In this document: one piece after another, positions 24,369 through 31,681 of the stretch | How positions within the stretch are numbered: position 1 is the first letter of the stretch | Layout of the letters: every line of letters begins with the position of its first letter | DNA from: Streptomyces cavernicola | Lineage (GTDB): Bacteria; Actinomycetota; Actinomycetes; Streptomycetales; Streptomycetaceae | DNA: 64,000 nucleotides | Reading direction: 5' to 3' | Assembly: GCF_029968035.1 (NCBI RefSeq) | Contig: NZ_JASCIQ010000031.1 | Span: forward strand, 50,765-114,764 | Program-made: the position numbers and the translations under genes | Notes under the pieces: generated by a model | Database searches by the model: none | The model's input: only the letters and a program-made list of their open reading frames with translations | Told to the model about the DNA's origin: nothing

Positions 24369-25060
24369 GCGGCGGCCCGCTTCTCCTCGACCAGGGTCAC
24401 GACGCACTCGATGACCTGCTGCAGGGTGAGCTCGGTGGTGTCGACCTCGACCGCGTCGTCCGCCTTGGCGAGCGGGGAGGTCTTCCGGCCGGAGTCGGCG
24501 GCGTCCCGCTTGATCAGGGCTTCCCTGGTCGCGTTGACGTCGGCGCCCTTGAGCTCGCCGCTGCGGCGGGCCGCGCGGGCCTCCGGGGACGCGGTGAGGA
24601 AGATCTTCAGGTCGGCGTCGGGCAGCACCGTCGTACCGATGTCACGGCCCTCGACCACGATGCCGAGCTCGGCGCCGCGGGCGATGGAGCGCTGCAGCTC
24701 GGTGATCCGCGTCCGCACCTCGGGGACGGCGCTGACGGCGCTGACCTTGGAGGTGACCTCCTGGGTGCGGATCGGGGCCGCGACGTCCGTGCCGTCGACC
24801 GTGATGGTCGGGCCCGACGGGTCGGTGCCCGAGACGATGTCCGGCTTCTCCGCGGCGGCGGCGATGGCGGCGGGGTCGGCGATGTCGATGCCGTTGTTCA
24901 CCATCCACCAGGTGATGGCGCGGTACTGGGCGCCGGTGTCCAGGTAGCTGAGGCCGAGCTGCGCGGCGACGGCCTTGGAGGTGCTCGACTTGCCCGTGCC
25001 GGAGGGGCCGTCGATGGCGACGATCACTGCTGCCGGGGCGGCGTTTGCGGCGGTTTCCAC
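24365..25060 (-). CDS. cmk: cytidylate kinase
   Basis: Phosphorylates CMP and dCMP to the diphosphates. Enzyme of 231 residues, with the P-loop DGPSGTGKSST at the N-terminus, LDTGAQYR in the CMP-binding insert, GRDIGTTVLPDADLKIFLTA and the LID segment KRDAADSGR. All family landmarks are present and length is normal. GTG start. It is followed by the plsC-like gene (GTGA overlap) and der, and preceded by tyrA after a terminator. Confidence 0.96.
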   Translation of the reverse strand: METAANAAPAAVIVAIDGPSGTGKSSTSKAVAAQLGLSYLDTGAQYRAITWWMVNNGIDIADPAAIAAAAEKPDIVSGTDPSGPTITVDGTDVAAPIRTQEVTSKVSAVSAVPEVRTRITELQRSIARGAELGIVVEGRDIGTTVLPDADLKIFLTASPEARAARRSGELKGADVNATREALIKRDAADSGRKTSPLAKADDAVEVDTTELTLQQVIECVVTLVEEKRAAA

Positions 25061-25183
25061 GGGGGACGGACACCTTTCTCAGGGCACAGGGCAGGGGGAG
25101 GGCGTGAGAAACGCCCCGGACAAGGTTACTGGCTCGGGGCACGGCTCATCACGGGGCTGTGGATAACCAGGGAAACAGCAGGT

Positions 25184-25208
25184 GGCGGGGGCCGCTGCGA
25201 CCCCCGCC
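25184..25208 (-). terminator. terminator of the aroH-tyrA unit
   Basis: Stem ggcggggg / cccccgcc with a 9-base loop, ending 12 bases beyond the tyrA stop at 25220. Confidence 0.65.
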
Positions 25209-25219
25209 GGAAGCTGCTC

Positions 25220-26305
25220 CTACTGCCGGATCGACCAGCCGCGCTCACGCAGCGCGGCGGTGAGCACCGGGGCCGCGCTGGGCTCGACGGTCAGCTGGAT
25301 CAGGCCCGCCTGCCGCCCGGTGGCGTGCTCAATGCGGACGTCCTCGATGTTGACCCCGATCGCGCCCGCGTCCGCGAAGATCCGCGCGAGCTGGCCCGGC
25401 TGGTCGTCGATGAGCACGGTGACGATCTCGTACGAGACGGGAGCCGAGCCGTGCTTGCCCGGCACCCGGACCTGTCCGGCGTTGCCCCGGCGCAGGACCC
25501 GCTCGACGCCCTGCGCGCCGTCTCCCCGCTTCTCCTCGTCGGCGGACTGCAGGGCCCGCAGCGCGCGTACGGTCTCGTCCAGGTCGGCGGAGACCTCGGC
25601 GAGCAGGTCGGCGACGGGGCCCGGGTTGGCCGAGAGGATGTCGATCCACATGCGCGGGTCGGACGCGGCGATCCGCGTGACGTCCCTGATGCCCTGGCCG
25701 CAGAGCCGTACCGCGGTCTCCTCGGCGTGCTCCAGGCGGGCCGCGACCATGCTGGAGACGAGGTGCGGCATGTGCGAGACGAGGGCGACGGCGCGGTCGT
25801 GGGCGTCGGCGTCCATCACGACGGGGACGGCGCGGCAGAGCGAGATCAGTTCGAGGGCGAGGTTGAGCACCTCGATGTCGGAGTCCCTGGTCGGGGTGAG
25901 GACCCAGGGCCTGCCCTCGAAGAGGTCGGCGGTGGCGGCGAGCGGACCGGAGCGTTCCCGGCCGGACATGGGGTGCGTGCCGATGTACGCCGTCAGGTCG
26001 AGGCCGAGCTCCTCCAGCTCGCGGCGCGGCCCGCCCTTGACGCTGGCCACGTCGATGTACCCGCGCGCGGCGCCGCGGCCCATCAGCTCGGCGAGGGTGC
26101 CGGCGACGTGCGCGGGCGGCACGGCCACCACCGCCAGGTCGACGGGTCCCTCGGGCGGGGCGTCGGTGCCGGCGCCGAGGGCCGCGGCGGTGCGGGCCTG
26201 CTCGGGGTCGTGGTCGACGAGGTGCACGGTCACGCCCCGGCTCGACAGGGCGAGGGCGACGGAGGTGCCGATCAGGCCGGTTCCGATGACGGCGGCTGTT
26301 CTCAC
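25220..26305 (-). CDS. tyrA: prephenate dehydrogenase with C-terminal ACT domain
   Basis: Converts prephenate to 4-hydroxyphenylpyruvate in tyrosine synthesis. Enzyme of 361 residues, with an N-terminal Rossmann fold (AVIGTGLIGTSVALAL), the catalytic segment GTHPMSGRERSG with the conserved His, and helical dimerisation segments. An ACT domain spans residues ~280-361 (VLIDDQPGQLARIFADAGA), the site of tyrosine feedback in this family. The GTG start overlaps the aroH stop (GTGA at 26302-26305), so chorismate mutase and prephenate dehydrogenase are co-translated as consecutive steps. Confidence 0.95.
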   Translation of the reverse strand: MRTAAVIGTGLIGTSVALALSSRGVTVHLVDHDPEQARTAAALGAGTDAPPEGPVDLAVVAVPPAHVAGTLAELMGRGAARGYIDVASVKGGPRRELEELGLDLTAYIGTHPMSGRERSGPLAATADLFEGRPWVLTPTRDSDIEVLNLALELISLCRAVPVVMDADAHDRAVALVSHMPHLVSSMVAARLEHAEETAVRLCGQGIRDVTRIAASDPRMWIDILSANPGPVADLLAEVSADLDETVRALRALQSADEEKRGDGAQGVERVLRRGNAGQVRVPGKHGSAPVSYEIVTVLIDDQPGQLARIFADAGAIGVNIEDVRIEHATGRQAGLIQLTVEPSAAPVLTAALRERGWSIRQ

Positions 26306-26664
26306 TGGGCGATGTCCTTGCGCAGGGCGGCCGCGGCCCCGAGGTAGACGTGCGCCACCTCGGACCTGGGCCGGTCGGACTCGATGTGCGCGAGGAGGCG
26401 TACGACGCGGGGCATGGCGCCCGCGATGTCGAGCTCCTGGGCGCAGATGAGGGGTACGTCGGTGATGCCGAGGTTGCGGGCGGCGGCCGCCGGGAAGTCG
26501 CTGTGCAGGTCGGGGGTGGCCGTGAACCAGATGCTGATCAGCTCGTCCTGTGTCAGGCCGTTGCGCTCCAGGACCTCGGTGAGCAGCGCACCGACCTGCT
26601 CGTCCATGTGCTGCGCGTCGTCCCGCTCAAGTTGGACGGCGCCCCGGACCGCTCGTACCGCCAC
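26302..26664 (-). CDS. aroH: chorismate mutase, AroH class
   Basis: Monofunctional chorismate mutase of 120 residues of the trimeric B. subtilis type. AVRAVRGAVQLERDD, SIWFTATPDLHSDFPAAAAR, VPLICAQELDIAGAMPRVVR and the terminal HVYLGAAAALRKD contain the conserved Arg, Glu/Cys and Tyr active-site positions. The GTG at 26664 has AAGGAG eight bases upstream. The frame stays open upstream by chance into a YidB-like gene remnant, which is not part of this protein. Product passes to the coupled tyrA. Confidence 0.94.
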   Translation of the reverse strand: MAVRAVRGAVQLERDDAQHMDEQVGALLTEVLERNGLTQDELISIWFTATPDLHSDFPAAAARNLGITDVPLICAQELDIAGAMPRVVRLLAHIESDRPRSEVAHVYLGAAAALRKDIAQ

Positions 26665-26738
26665 GCTGCTGCTCCTTGCCTGCTGAACCGTCGGAACCTC
26701 TCGGAACCTGTACGCGCCAAGGGTAGTCAGCCGTTGTG

Positions 26739-26788
26739 CCGCACACGCGCGGTGCCCGTCAGCCGAGACGGGCACCGCGCGTGTGCGG
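26739..26788. terminator. perfect 22-bp hairpin between aroH and the YidB remnant
   Basis: Arms 26739-26760 and 26767-26788 pair perfectly over 22 bp (ccgcacacgcgcggtgcccg... and its complement) around the loop agccga. It abuts the truncated end of the gene remnant, upstream of aroH. Confidence 0.75.
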
Positions 26789-26920
26789 TGCCGGACGGCG
26801 ACCTTGTCGAGCGTCTCGTCGGGCACCGCCTGCTCGACCTGCTCGGGGCTGAGCGGCTGGTTGGCGCCGGTGCCGACCCAGGAGTCGAGCCGGCCGCGGT
26901 CGCAGAGGCGCCACGCCACG
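26789..26920 (-). pseudogene. remnant of a YidB/DUF937-type gene
   Basis: On the minus strand this stretch reads GRLDSWVGTGANQPLSPEQV followed by EQAVPDETLDKVA. This matches the conserved C-terminal motif of YidB-like proteins (SWVGTGxNQP then a helix). The expected rest of the domain on both sides is missing: the downstream side ends at the perfect hairpin and the upstream side merges into the start region of the plus-strand nucleotidyltransferase. It therefore looks like a fragment left by a rearrangement. Confidence 0.65.
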
Positions 26921-26950
26921 CGACTAGTCCCTCGCGTACGCTCCCCTCGC

Positions 26951-27658
26951 ATGCGCCTCCACGACGTGCCGAGCCCTGAGAACTGGGTACACGAACACAC
27001 CGTCTACGCCTGCGTGATGGGCTCCCGCGCCTTCGGCCTCGCGACGGACGGCAGTGACACCGACCGGCGCGGCGTCTACCTCGCGCCCACGTCGTCGTAC
27101 TGGCACTTCCAGAAGCCGCCCACGCATGTGGAGGGGCCGCTCGACGAGCAGTTCTCCTGGGAGTTGGAGCGGTTCTGCGAGCTGGCGCTGCGGGCCAACC
27201 CGAACATCCTGGAGTGCCTGCACTCGCCGCTGGTCGAGCACTGCGACGCGACGGGCCGTGAACTCCTCGCGCTGCGCGGGGCGTTCCTGTCCCTGAAGGC
27301 CTACGAGACCTTCGGCCGGTACGCGCTCGGCCAGCGCAAGAAGCTCGACGCGGACGTACGGGTCCACGGCGCCCCGCGCTGGAAGCACGCCATGCATCTG
27401 CTCCGGCTGCTCATGTCCTGCCGCGACCTGCTGCGTACGGGTGAGCTGGTCATCGACGTCGGCTACGCGCGCGAGGAGCTGCTCGCGGTGAAGCGGGGAG
27501 AGGTGGGTTGGGCGGAGGTGGAGGCGCGGATGAACCGCCTCGGCGAGGAGGCGGACGAGGCGGCACTGCACTCCCCCCTCCCCGCGGAACCGGACACCGC
27601 GCGTGTGGCGGATTTCCTCTACCGCACCAGGCGCGCCTCAGCACTGACATCCCCTTGA
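26951..27658 (+). CDS. RlaP-like pol-beta nucleotidyltransferase, copy 1
   Basis: Nucleotidyltransferase of 235 residues of the PF10127-type (RlaP/YcgL) pol-beta superfamily. The active-site signature is GSRAFGLATDGSDTDRRGVY near residue 24, with GS and the SDTD acidic pair. The conserved helical segment ANPNILECLHSPLV and RWKHAMHLLRLL follow. Relatives are found with RNA ligases and ADP-ribose enzymes and are thought to act on RNA ends. The product shares both motif regions with the 261-residue protein encoded convergently at 27892-28677. It is monocistronic on the plus strand and its start sits in the YidB remnant region. ATG start; no clear Shine-Dalgarno. Confidence 0.82.
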   Translation: MRLHDVPSPENWVHEHTVYACVMGSRAFGLATDGSDTDRRGVYLAPTSSYWHFQKPPTHVEGPLDEQFSWELERFCELALRANPNILECLHSPLVEHCDATGRELLALRGAFLSLKAYETFGRYALGQRKKLDADVRVHGAPRWKHAMHLLRLLMSCRDLLRTGELVIDVGYAREELLAVKRGEVGWAEVEARMNRLGEEADEAALHSPLPAEPDTARVADFLYRTRRASALTSP

Positions 27659-27659
27659 T

Positions 27660-27890
27660 CTCCCCACCCCACCCCTTCCCGAAAGTCCTCGCCGGACGGG
27701 CCTCCGCAATCGCCGGAGAGGCCGCCCCAGGGGCGCGGGGAACTGCGCATCTTTAAGGGGCGCGGGGAACTGCGCGACCAGCCACGACGACGGGAGAGCC
27801 GACCGACAGCCGGGCCCGGGGCCCGGGGCGGAGCCCTGGAGCTGTCCGCAGGACTTTCGGGAAGGGGCGGGGAGGGGAAGGAAAAAGCCC
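27660..27890. repeat. dispersed GC-rich intergenic repeat, copy 3
   Basis: Occupies the gap between the two convergent nucleotidyltransferase genes. It holds two adjacent copies of aggggcgcggggaactgcgc (27729-27748 and 27756-27775) and ends with actttcgggaaggggcgggg. The same boxes in inverted order occur at 51340 and 55820. No gene. Confidence 0.8.
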
Positions 27891-27891
27891 C

Positions 27892-28677
27892 CTAGCCCAC
27901 CCGCACCCGCACCACAAAGTCATCCAACGCGTCATGGACGGACGGCGCATCCGGCAGCCCCGACCCCGCCTGCGCCGACTCCAACTCCCCCAGCAACGCA
28001 TCCAAATCCGCCCCCACGCGCGCGTGGTCCACCTCCGCCCCGCCATGCTCGGCCTCCGCCTTGGCCGCGATCAGCTCCGGCAGATACCCAGGCACAGACG
28101 CAGACGCAGGCACAAGTTCGAGCAACGTGGGCAGATGCGCCTGCACCTCCCCCGTACGCATCAGGTGAATCCCCGTGAGCAGCACGCGGAACGCGTAGAG
28201 CAGCGGCTTGAGTTCGCCGGTCTTGTCGAACAGCCGCCGCTGCGTACCCGCGAACCCCCGGTAATGGTGGGCGTGATGGGAGGTCAGCACACCCGGCGCC
28301 AGAGCCACCAGCTCCGCGTGCGCGTCCGAGGTGTGCACGACGAGCGGCGAGAGCAGCTGCTCCAGGACGTAGCCGTTGCGCCGCAGCATCAGGCGTACGA
28401 ACTTGCGCAGGTCATGGGTGACGAGGTCCATCTCGACCGCGTCCCGCTCCCACATCCGCGACCGCGTCTCCTCCGGCTCGCGCAGCCCGACCAGCGCGGG
28501 GACGGGCAGCAGGTGCACGCCCCGCAGGTCGACGTCCGAGTCCCGCGAGGGGAACCCGTACAGATGCGCCCCCGAGACCGTCGCGAACAGCAGCGGATCC
28601 GGCTGCTCGGCGACGACCGGCCCGAGGTCGAGGTCCGGGAGCCCGGCGTCCCGCAACAACCCCGCCGCCCCGCTCAC
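27892..28677 (-). CDS. RlaP-like pol-beta nucleotidyltransferase, copy 2
   Basis: Protein of 261 residues, a divergent paralogue of the protein encoded at 26951. The signature is SGAHLYGFPSRDSDVDLRGV with the SDVD acidic pair. The shared helical motif is GYVLEQLLSPLVV, followed by HHYRGFAGTQRRL and LLYAFRVLLTGIHLM. The GTG start at 28677 overlaps the stop of the ADP-ribosylglycohydrolase gene (GTGA), making it the third gene of an nrtR-glycohydrolase-nucleotidyltransferase operon. The pairing suggests a role in removing or replacing ADP-ribose-type modifications on a nucleic-acid end, but this is inference; target and reaction are unknown. Confidence 0.85.
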   Translation of the reverse strand: MSGAAGLLRDAGLPDLDLGPVVAEQPDPLLFATVSGAHLYGFPSRDSDVDLRGVHLLPVPALVGLREPEETRSRMWERDAVEMDLVTHDLRKFVRLMLRRNGYVLEQLLSPLVVHTSDAHAELVALAPGVLTSHHAHHYRGFAGTQRRLFDKTGELKPLLYAFRVLLTGIHLMRTGEVQAHLPTLLELVPASASVPGYLPELIAAKAEAEHGGAEVDHARVGADLDALLGELESAQAGSGLPDAPSVHDALDDFVVRVRVG

Positions 28678-29702
28678 CCGTCCCACCGTTCCCCCAACGC
28701 CAGCAGCTCGTCCCGGTGCTCGACCCGGTCCACCCAGTCCGCGGGCCAGACGTCCGCGCCGAGGTGGGCGCCGGCGAAGGCCCCGGCGAGGCAGGCGATG
28801 GAGTCGGAGTCGCCGGCGGTGCAGGCGGCCCTGCGCAGCGCGGTGACCGGTTCGTCGGGGAAGAGCAGGAAGCACAACAGGCCGGTGGCGAGGGCCTCTT
28901 CGGCGATCCAGCCCTGCCCGGTGGCCAGGCACGGGTCCAGCTCCGGGTTGGCGTCCGCGACGGCCGCGGCGAGCCGTTCGAGCACGGCGAGGCACTCGTC
29001 CCAGCCGCGCGCCGTGAAGTGCTCGGCGCTCGGGTCCTGCGAGCGGGTCCACAGGTCGCCGAGCCACTCCTCGCGGTACGTGGTGCGGTTCTCCAGGGCG
29101 TACGAGCGCAGCCTGCCGACCAGGCCGACGGGGTCGACGCCGTCGGCGAGCAGCCGTACCGCGTACGAGGTGAGGTCGCTGGCGGCGAGCGCGGTGGGGT
29201 GGCCGTGGGTGAGCGCGGACTGCAGCTGCGAGGCACCCGCCCGTACGTCGTCGGCGAGGCCGGGCAGCAGGCCGAGCGGGGCGACGCGCATGTTGGCGCC
29301 GCAGCCCTTGGAGTGCACCTGGCTGGCGTCCCGCCAGTCCCGGGCCTCGTCGGCGAGGAGTTCGCAGGCGCGGATGCAGGTGGCGCCGGGGGCGCGGTTG
29401 TTGTCGGGCGACACGTTCCAGGCGACGTACTCCTGCCGTACGCGCCGCGCGAACTCCTCGGGCCCGCCGAGCAGTTGACCGTCGGCGTCGCGAAGGGCGC
29501 GTGCGAGGGCGAGCGTCATCTGAGTGTCGTCGGTGATGTACGCCTGCCGGGGCAGCTCCAGCTGCCGCCAGGGCCCGAACTTGGCGAGGATCTGCGGTAC
29601 GTCGTTGAACTCGGTCGGGAAGCCGAGCGCGTCCCCGAGCGCGAGGCCGAGGAGGGACCCCGTGGCGGCCCCCTTGGTCGGAGTGGTCGGAGTGGTCGTC
29701 AT
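28674..29702 (-). CDS. ADP-ribosylglycohydrolase family protein
   Basis: Enzyme of 342 residues of the DraG/ARH family, which cleaves ADP-ribose from proteins or nucleic acids with two Mg ions. Metal ligands are visible in YITDDTQMTLALA (residues ~54-66) and in the C-terminal AGDSDSIACLAGAFAGAHLG. The N-terminal GSLLGLALGDALGFPTEF is typical. Its ATG overlaps the stop of the upstream NrtR-like gene by one base (TGATG) and its stop overlaps the nucleotidyltransferase start. It is therefore the middle gene of a translationally coupled three-gene unit. Substrate unknown. Confidence 0.93.
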   Translation of the reverse strand: MTTTPTTPTKGAATGSLLGLALGDALGFPTEFNDVPQILAKFGPWRQLELPRQAYITDDTQMTLALARALRDADGQLLGGPEEFARRVRQEYVAWNVSPDNNRAPGATCIRACELLADEARDWRDASQVHSKGCGANMRVAPLGLLPGLADDVRAGASQLQSALTHGHPTALAASDLTSYAVRLLADGVDPVGLVGRLRSYALENRTTYREEWLGDLWTRSQDPSAEHFTARGWDECLAVLERLAAAVADANPELDPCLATGQGWIAEEALATGLLCFLLFPDEPVTALRRAACTAGDSDSIACLAGAFAGAHLGADVWPADWVDRVEHRDELLALGERWDG

Positions 29703-30424
29703 CAGGAACGTCCTTCCGGTCGCAGCAGCGGCGGGTGCAGGGCGGAGGCGCCGCCCGCGCGGTACACGGCGGCGGGCTTGCCGCGCCCGCCGGTGAGGCG
29801 TGCCGCCCCGGGCACGGCCTCGACGAGTCCGGGCGTGGCCAGGACCTTGCGCCGGAAGTTCGCGGGGTCCAACTCGGCGCCCCACACGGCCTGGTAGACC
29901 TGCCGCAGCTCGCCGAGCGTGAACTCGGGCGGGCAGAAGGCGGTGGCGAGCCCCGTGTACTCCAGCTTGGCGCCGACGCGTTCGTGGGCGTCGGCCAGGA
30001 TCCGGTCGTGGTCGAAGGCGAGCGGCGCGTACGCGGGCCGGTGCTCGCCGTACGGCAGCCAGTCGGCCTTGGCCGCGTCGCTGCCCGCCTGCGCCTCGGG
30101 CGCGTCGGGCACGAGGGCCGTGAAGGCGACGGAGACGACGCGCATGCGCGGGTCGCGGTCCGGTTCGCTGTAGGTGCGCAGCTGCTCCAGGTGCAGCCCG
30201 GCGACGTCCGCGAGGCCGGTCTCCTCGGCGAGCTCGCGGCGCGCGGCGGTCTCGGCGGCCTCGTCGGGCTGCACGAACCCGCCGGGCAGCGCCCTGCGTC
30301 CGGCGTACGGCTGCTCGCCGCGCTCGACGAGGAGCACGTGCAGGCGGCCTTCGCGGATGGTGAAGACGGCCAGGTCGACGGTGACGGCGAACGGCTCGTA
30401 GGCGTACTTGTCATAGCCCTGCAT
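29702..30424 (-). CDS. nrtR: NrtR-type Nudix transcriptional regulator
   Basis: Protein of 240 residues: an N-terminal Nudix domain (ADP-ribose-binding) and a C-terminal winged helix (residues ~160-225: CPPEFTLGELRQVYQAVWG, then the DNA-binding ANFRRKVLATPGLVE). NrtR proteins repress NAD-synthesis or NAD-consumption genes and release DNA on binding ADP-ribose. Here the Nudix box is intact (G-x5-E-x7-RELAEETG), so the domain could also hydrolyse ADP-ribose. It heads an operon with the ADP-ribosylglycohydrolase and nucleotidyltransferase. Its ATG begins at the edge of a 62-bp dyad, suggesting autoregulation. Confidence 0.9.
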   Translation of the reverse strand: MQGYDKYAYEPFAVTVDLAVFTIREGRLHVLLVERGEQPYAGRRALPGGFVQPDEAAETAARRELAEETGLADVAGLHLEQLRTYSEPDRDPRMRVVSVAFTALVPDAPEAQAGSDAAKADWLPYGEHRPAYAPLAFDHDRILADAHERVGAKLEYTGLATAFCPPEFTLGELRQVYQAVWGAELDPANFRRKVLATPGLVEAVPGAARLTGGRGKPAAVYRAGGASALHPPLLRPEGRS

Positions 30425-30485
30425 GCGGGACCACCCCCTCTCTTTAATGGTCGTGACGACTATAAAGAGAGGGGGTGGTCCCGCA
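30424..30485. promoter_or_regulatory. 62-bp dyad at the nrtR start, probable operator or terminator
   Basis: Perfect 23-bp arms (30424-30446 and 30463-30485). Between them is a 16-base centre containing the odd palindrome gtcgtgacgac (30450-30460). On the minus strand the left arm overlaps the first base of the nrtR ATG. It lies 50 bases beyond the rluB-like stop. An ATaGTCGTcACGACcAT-type centre would suit a dimeric repressor such as NrtR. The mRNA would also fold over the nrtR start. Confidence 0.7.
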
Positions 30486-30535
30486 CAAGGGGATTCGGCC
30501 CAGAGGTCGACCAAGAGATCGGCCCAGAGGTCGGC

Positions 30536-31681
30536 CTAGAGGTCGACCTCGCGCATCAGCATCCCGACCTCCGTGTTGGAGAGCCGCCGCAGCCAGCCCG
30601 ACTTCTGGTCGCCGAGCGTGATCGGCCCGAAGGAGACCCGCACCAGCTTGTCGACCGGGAACCCGGCCTCGGCCAGCATGCGTCGCACGATGTGCTTGCG
30701 GCCCTCGTGCAGGGTCACCTCGACCAGGTAGTTCTTGCCGGTCTGCTCGACGACGCGGAAGTGGTCCGCGCGCGCGTACCCGTCCTCCAGCTGGATGCCG
30801 TCCTTGAGCTGCTTGCCCAGGTCGCGCGGGATCGGCCCGACGATGTGCGCCAGGTAGACCTTCTTCACGCCGTACTTGGGGTGGGTCAGGCGGTGCGCCA
30901 GCTCGCCGTGGTTGGTGAGCAGGATGACGCCCTCGGTCTCGGTGTCGAGCCGCCCCACGTGGAACAGCCGCGTCTCACGGTTGTTCGTGTAGTCCCCGAG
31001 GCACTGCCGTCCTTCGTTGTCCTCCATCGTGGAGACGACGCCGGCCGGCTTGTTCAGCGCGAAGAACTGGTACGACTGCGTGGCCACGGTCAGGCCGTCG
31101 ACCTTGATCTCGTCCTTCTCCGGGTCGACCCGCAGGCCCTGCTCCAGGACGATCTCGCCGTTGACCTCGACACGGGCCTGGTCGACCAGCTCCTCGCAGG
31201 CACGCCGAGAGCCGTAACCGGCACGGGCGAGCACCTTCTGCAGCCGCTCGCCCTCCTGCTCGGCGCCGGGGAAGGTCTTCGGCAGCTTCACGTCCTTCTT
31301 GCCCGCGTACCGGTCGCGGTTGCGCTCCTCGGCCCGCGTCTCGTACTCGCGGGAGCGCGAGGGGGCCGTACGGCCGCCGGCCTGCTGCCCGCGCCGCGGG
31401 CCGCCCTTGGCGCCGCCGCGCGCGGACGCGCCGCGACCCGACTTCGGGCCGTCCTGCGTGCCGCCGGGGCCCACGTCGTAACGCCGCTCCTCGGGGCGCG
31501 GCTTCTTCGGACGGCCGGCGCCGCCCTGCCTGTCGTCGCGGTTGTTCCCGGCGCCGCGGTAGTTACCGCGGCCACCGCCGCTCCCGCCGCGACCGCCGCC
31601 GCTTCCGCCGCGGCCGCCGCTGTTGCCACCACGGCTCCCGCCGTTGTTTCCGCTGCTGTTCCTGCCGCTGCTGCTTCGCAT
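30536..31681 (-). CDS. rluB: 23S rRNA pseudouridine synthase (RluB/RsuA family) with RGG-rich extension
   Basis: Makes pseudouridine in rRNA. The catalytic half (residues ~145-381) has an S4 domain (RLQKVLARAGYGSRRACEELV) and the RsuA-type active site HVGRLDTETEGVILLTN with the catalytic Asp. The first ~140 residues are a disordered Gly/Arg/Ser-rich extension (RGGSGGGRGG and RGRGAS-type stretches), probably aiding RNA binding. The ATG at 31681 overlaps the scpB stop (TGATG), so it is the last gene of the parA-scpA-scpB unit, an arrangement found in many Gram-positives. Whether it is B or E type cannot be told. Confidence 0.92.
   Translation of the reverse strand: MRSSSGRNSSGNNGGSRGGNSGGRGGSGGGRGGSGGGRGNYRGAGNNRDDRQGGAGRPKKPRPEERRYDVGPGGTQDGPKSGRGASARGGAKGGPRRGQQAGGRTAPSRSREYETRAEERNRDRYAGKKDVKLPKTFPGAEQEGERLQKVLARAGYGSRRACEELVDQARVEVNGEIVLEQGLRVDPEKDEIKVDGLTVATQSYQFFALNKPAGVVSTMEDNEGRQCLGDYTNNRETRLFHVGRLDTETEGVILLTNHGELAHRLTHPKYGVKKVYLAHIVGPIPRDLGKQLKDGIQLEDGYARADHFRVVEQTGKNYLVEVTLHEGRKHIVRRMLAEAGFPVDKLVRVSFGPITLGDQKSGWLRRLSNTEVGMLMREVDL

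Noticed and set aside
26302..27000. N-terminal extension of AroH containing a YidB-like motif
   Set aside because: In frame by chance; AroH is complete from GTG 26664 with its own Shine-Dalgarno, and a 22-bp hairpin separates the two.
27892..30414. 840-residue fusion of nucleotidyltransferase with upstream sequence
   Set aside because: Upstream part reads the glycohydrolase and nrtR genes in the wrong phase; the true start is the coupled GTG at 28677.
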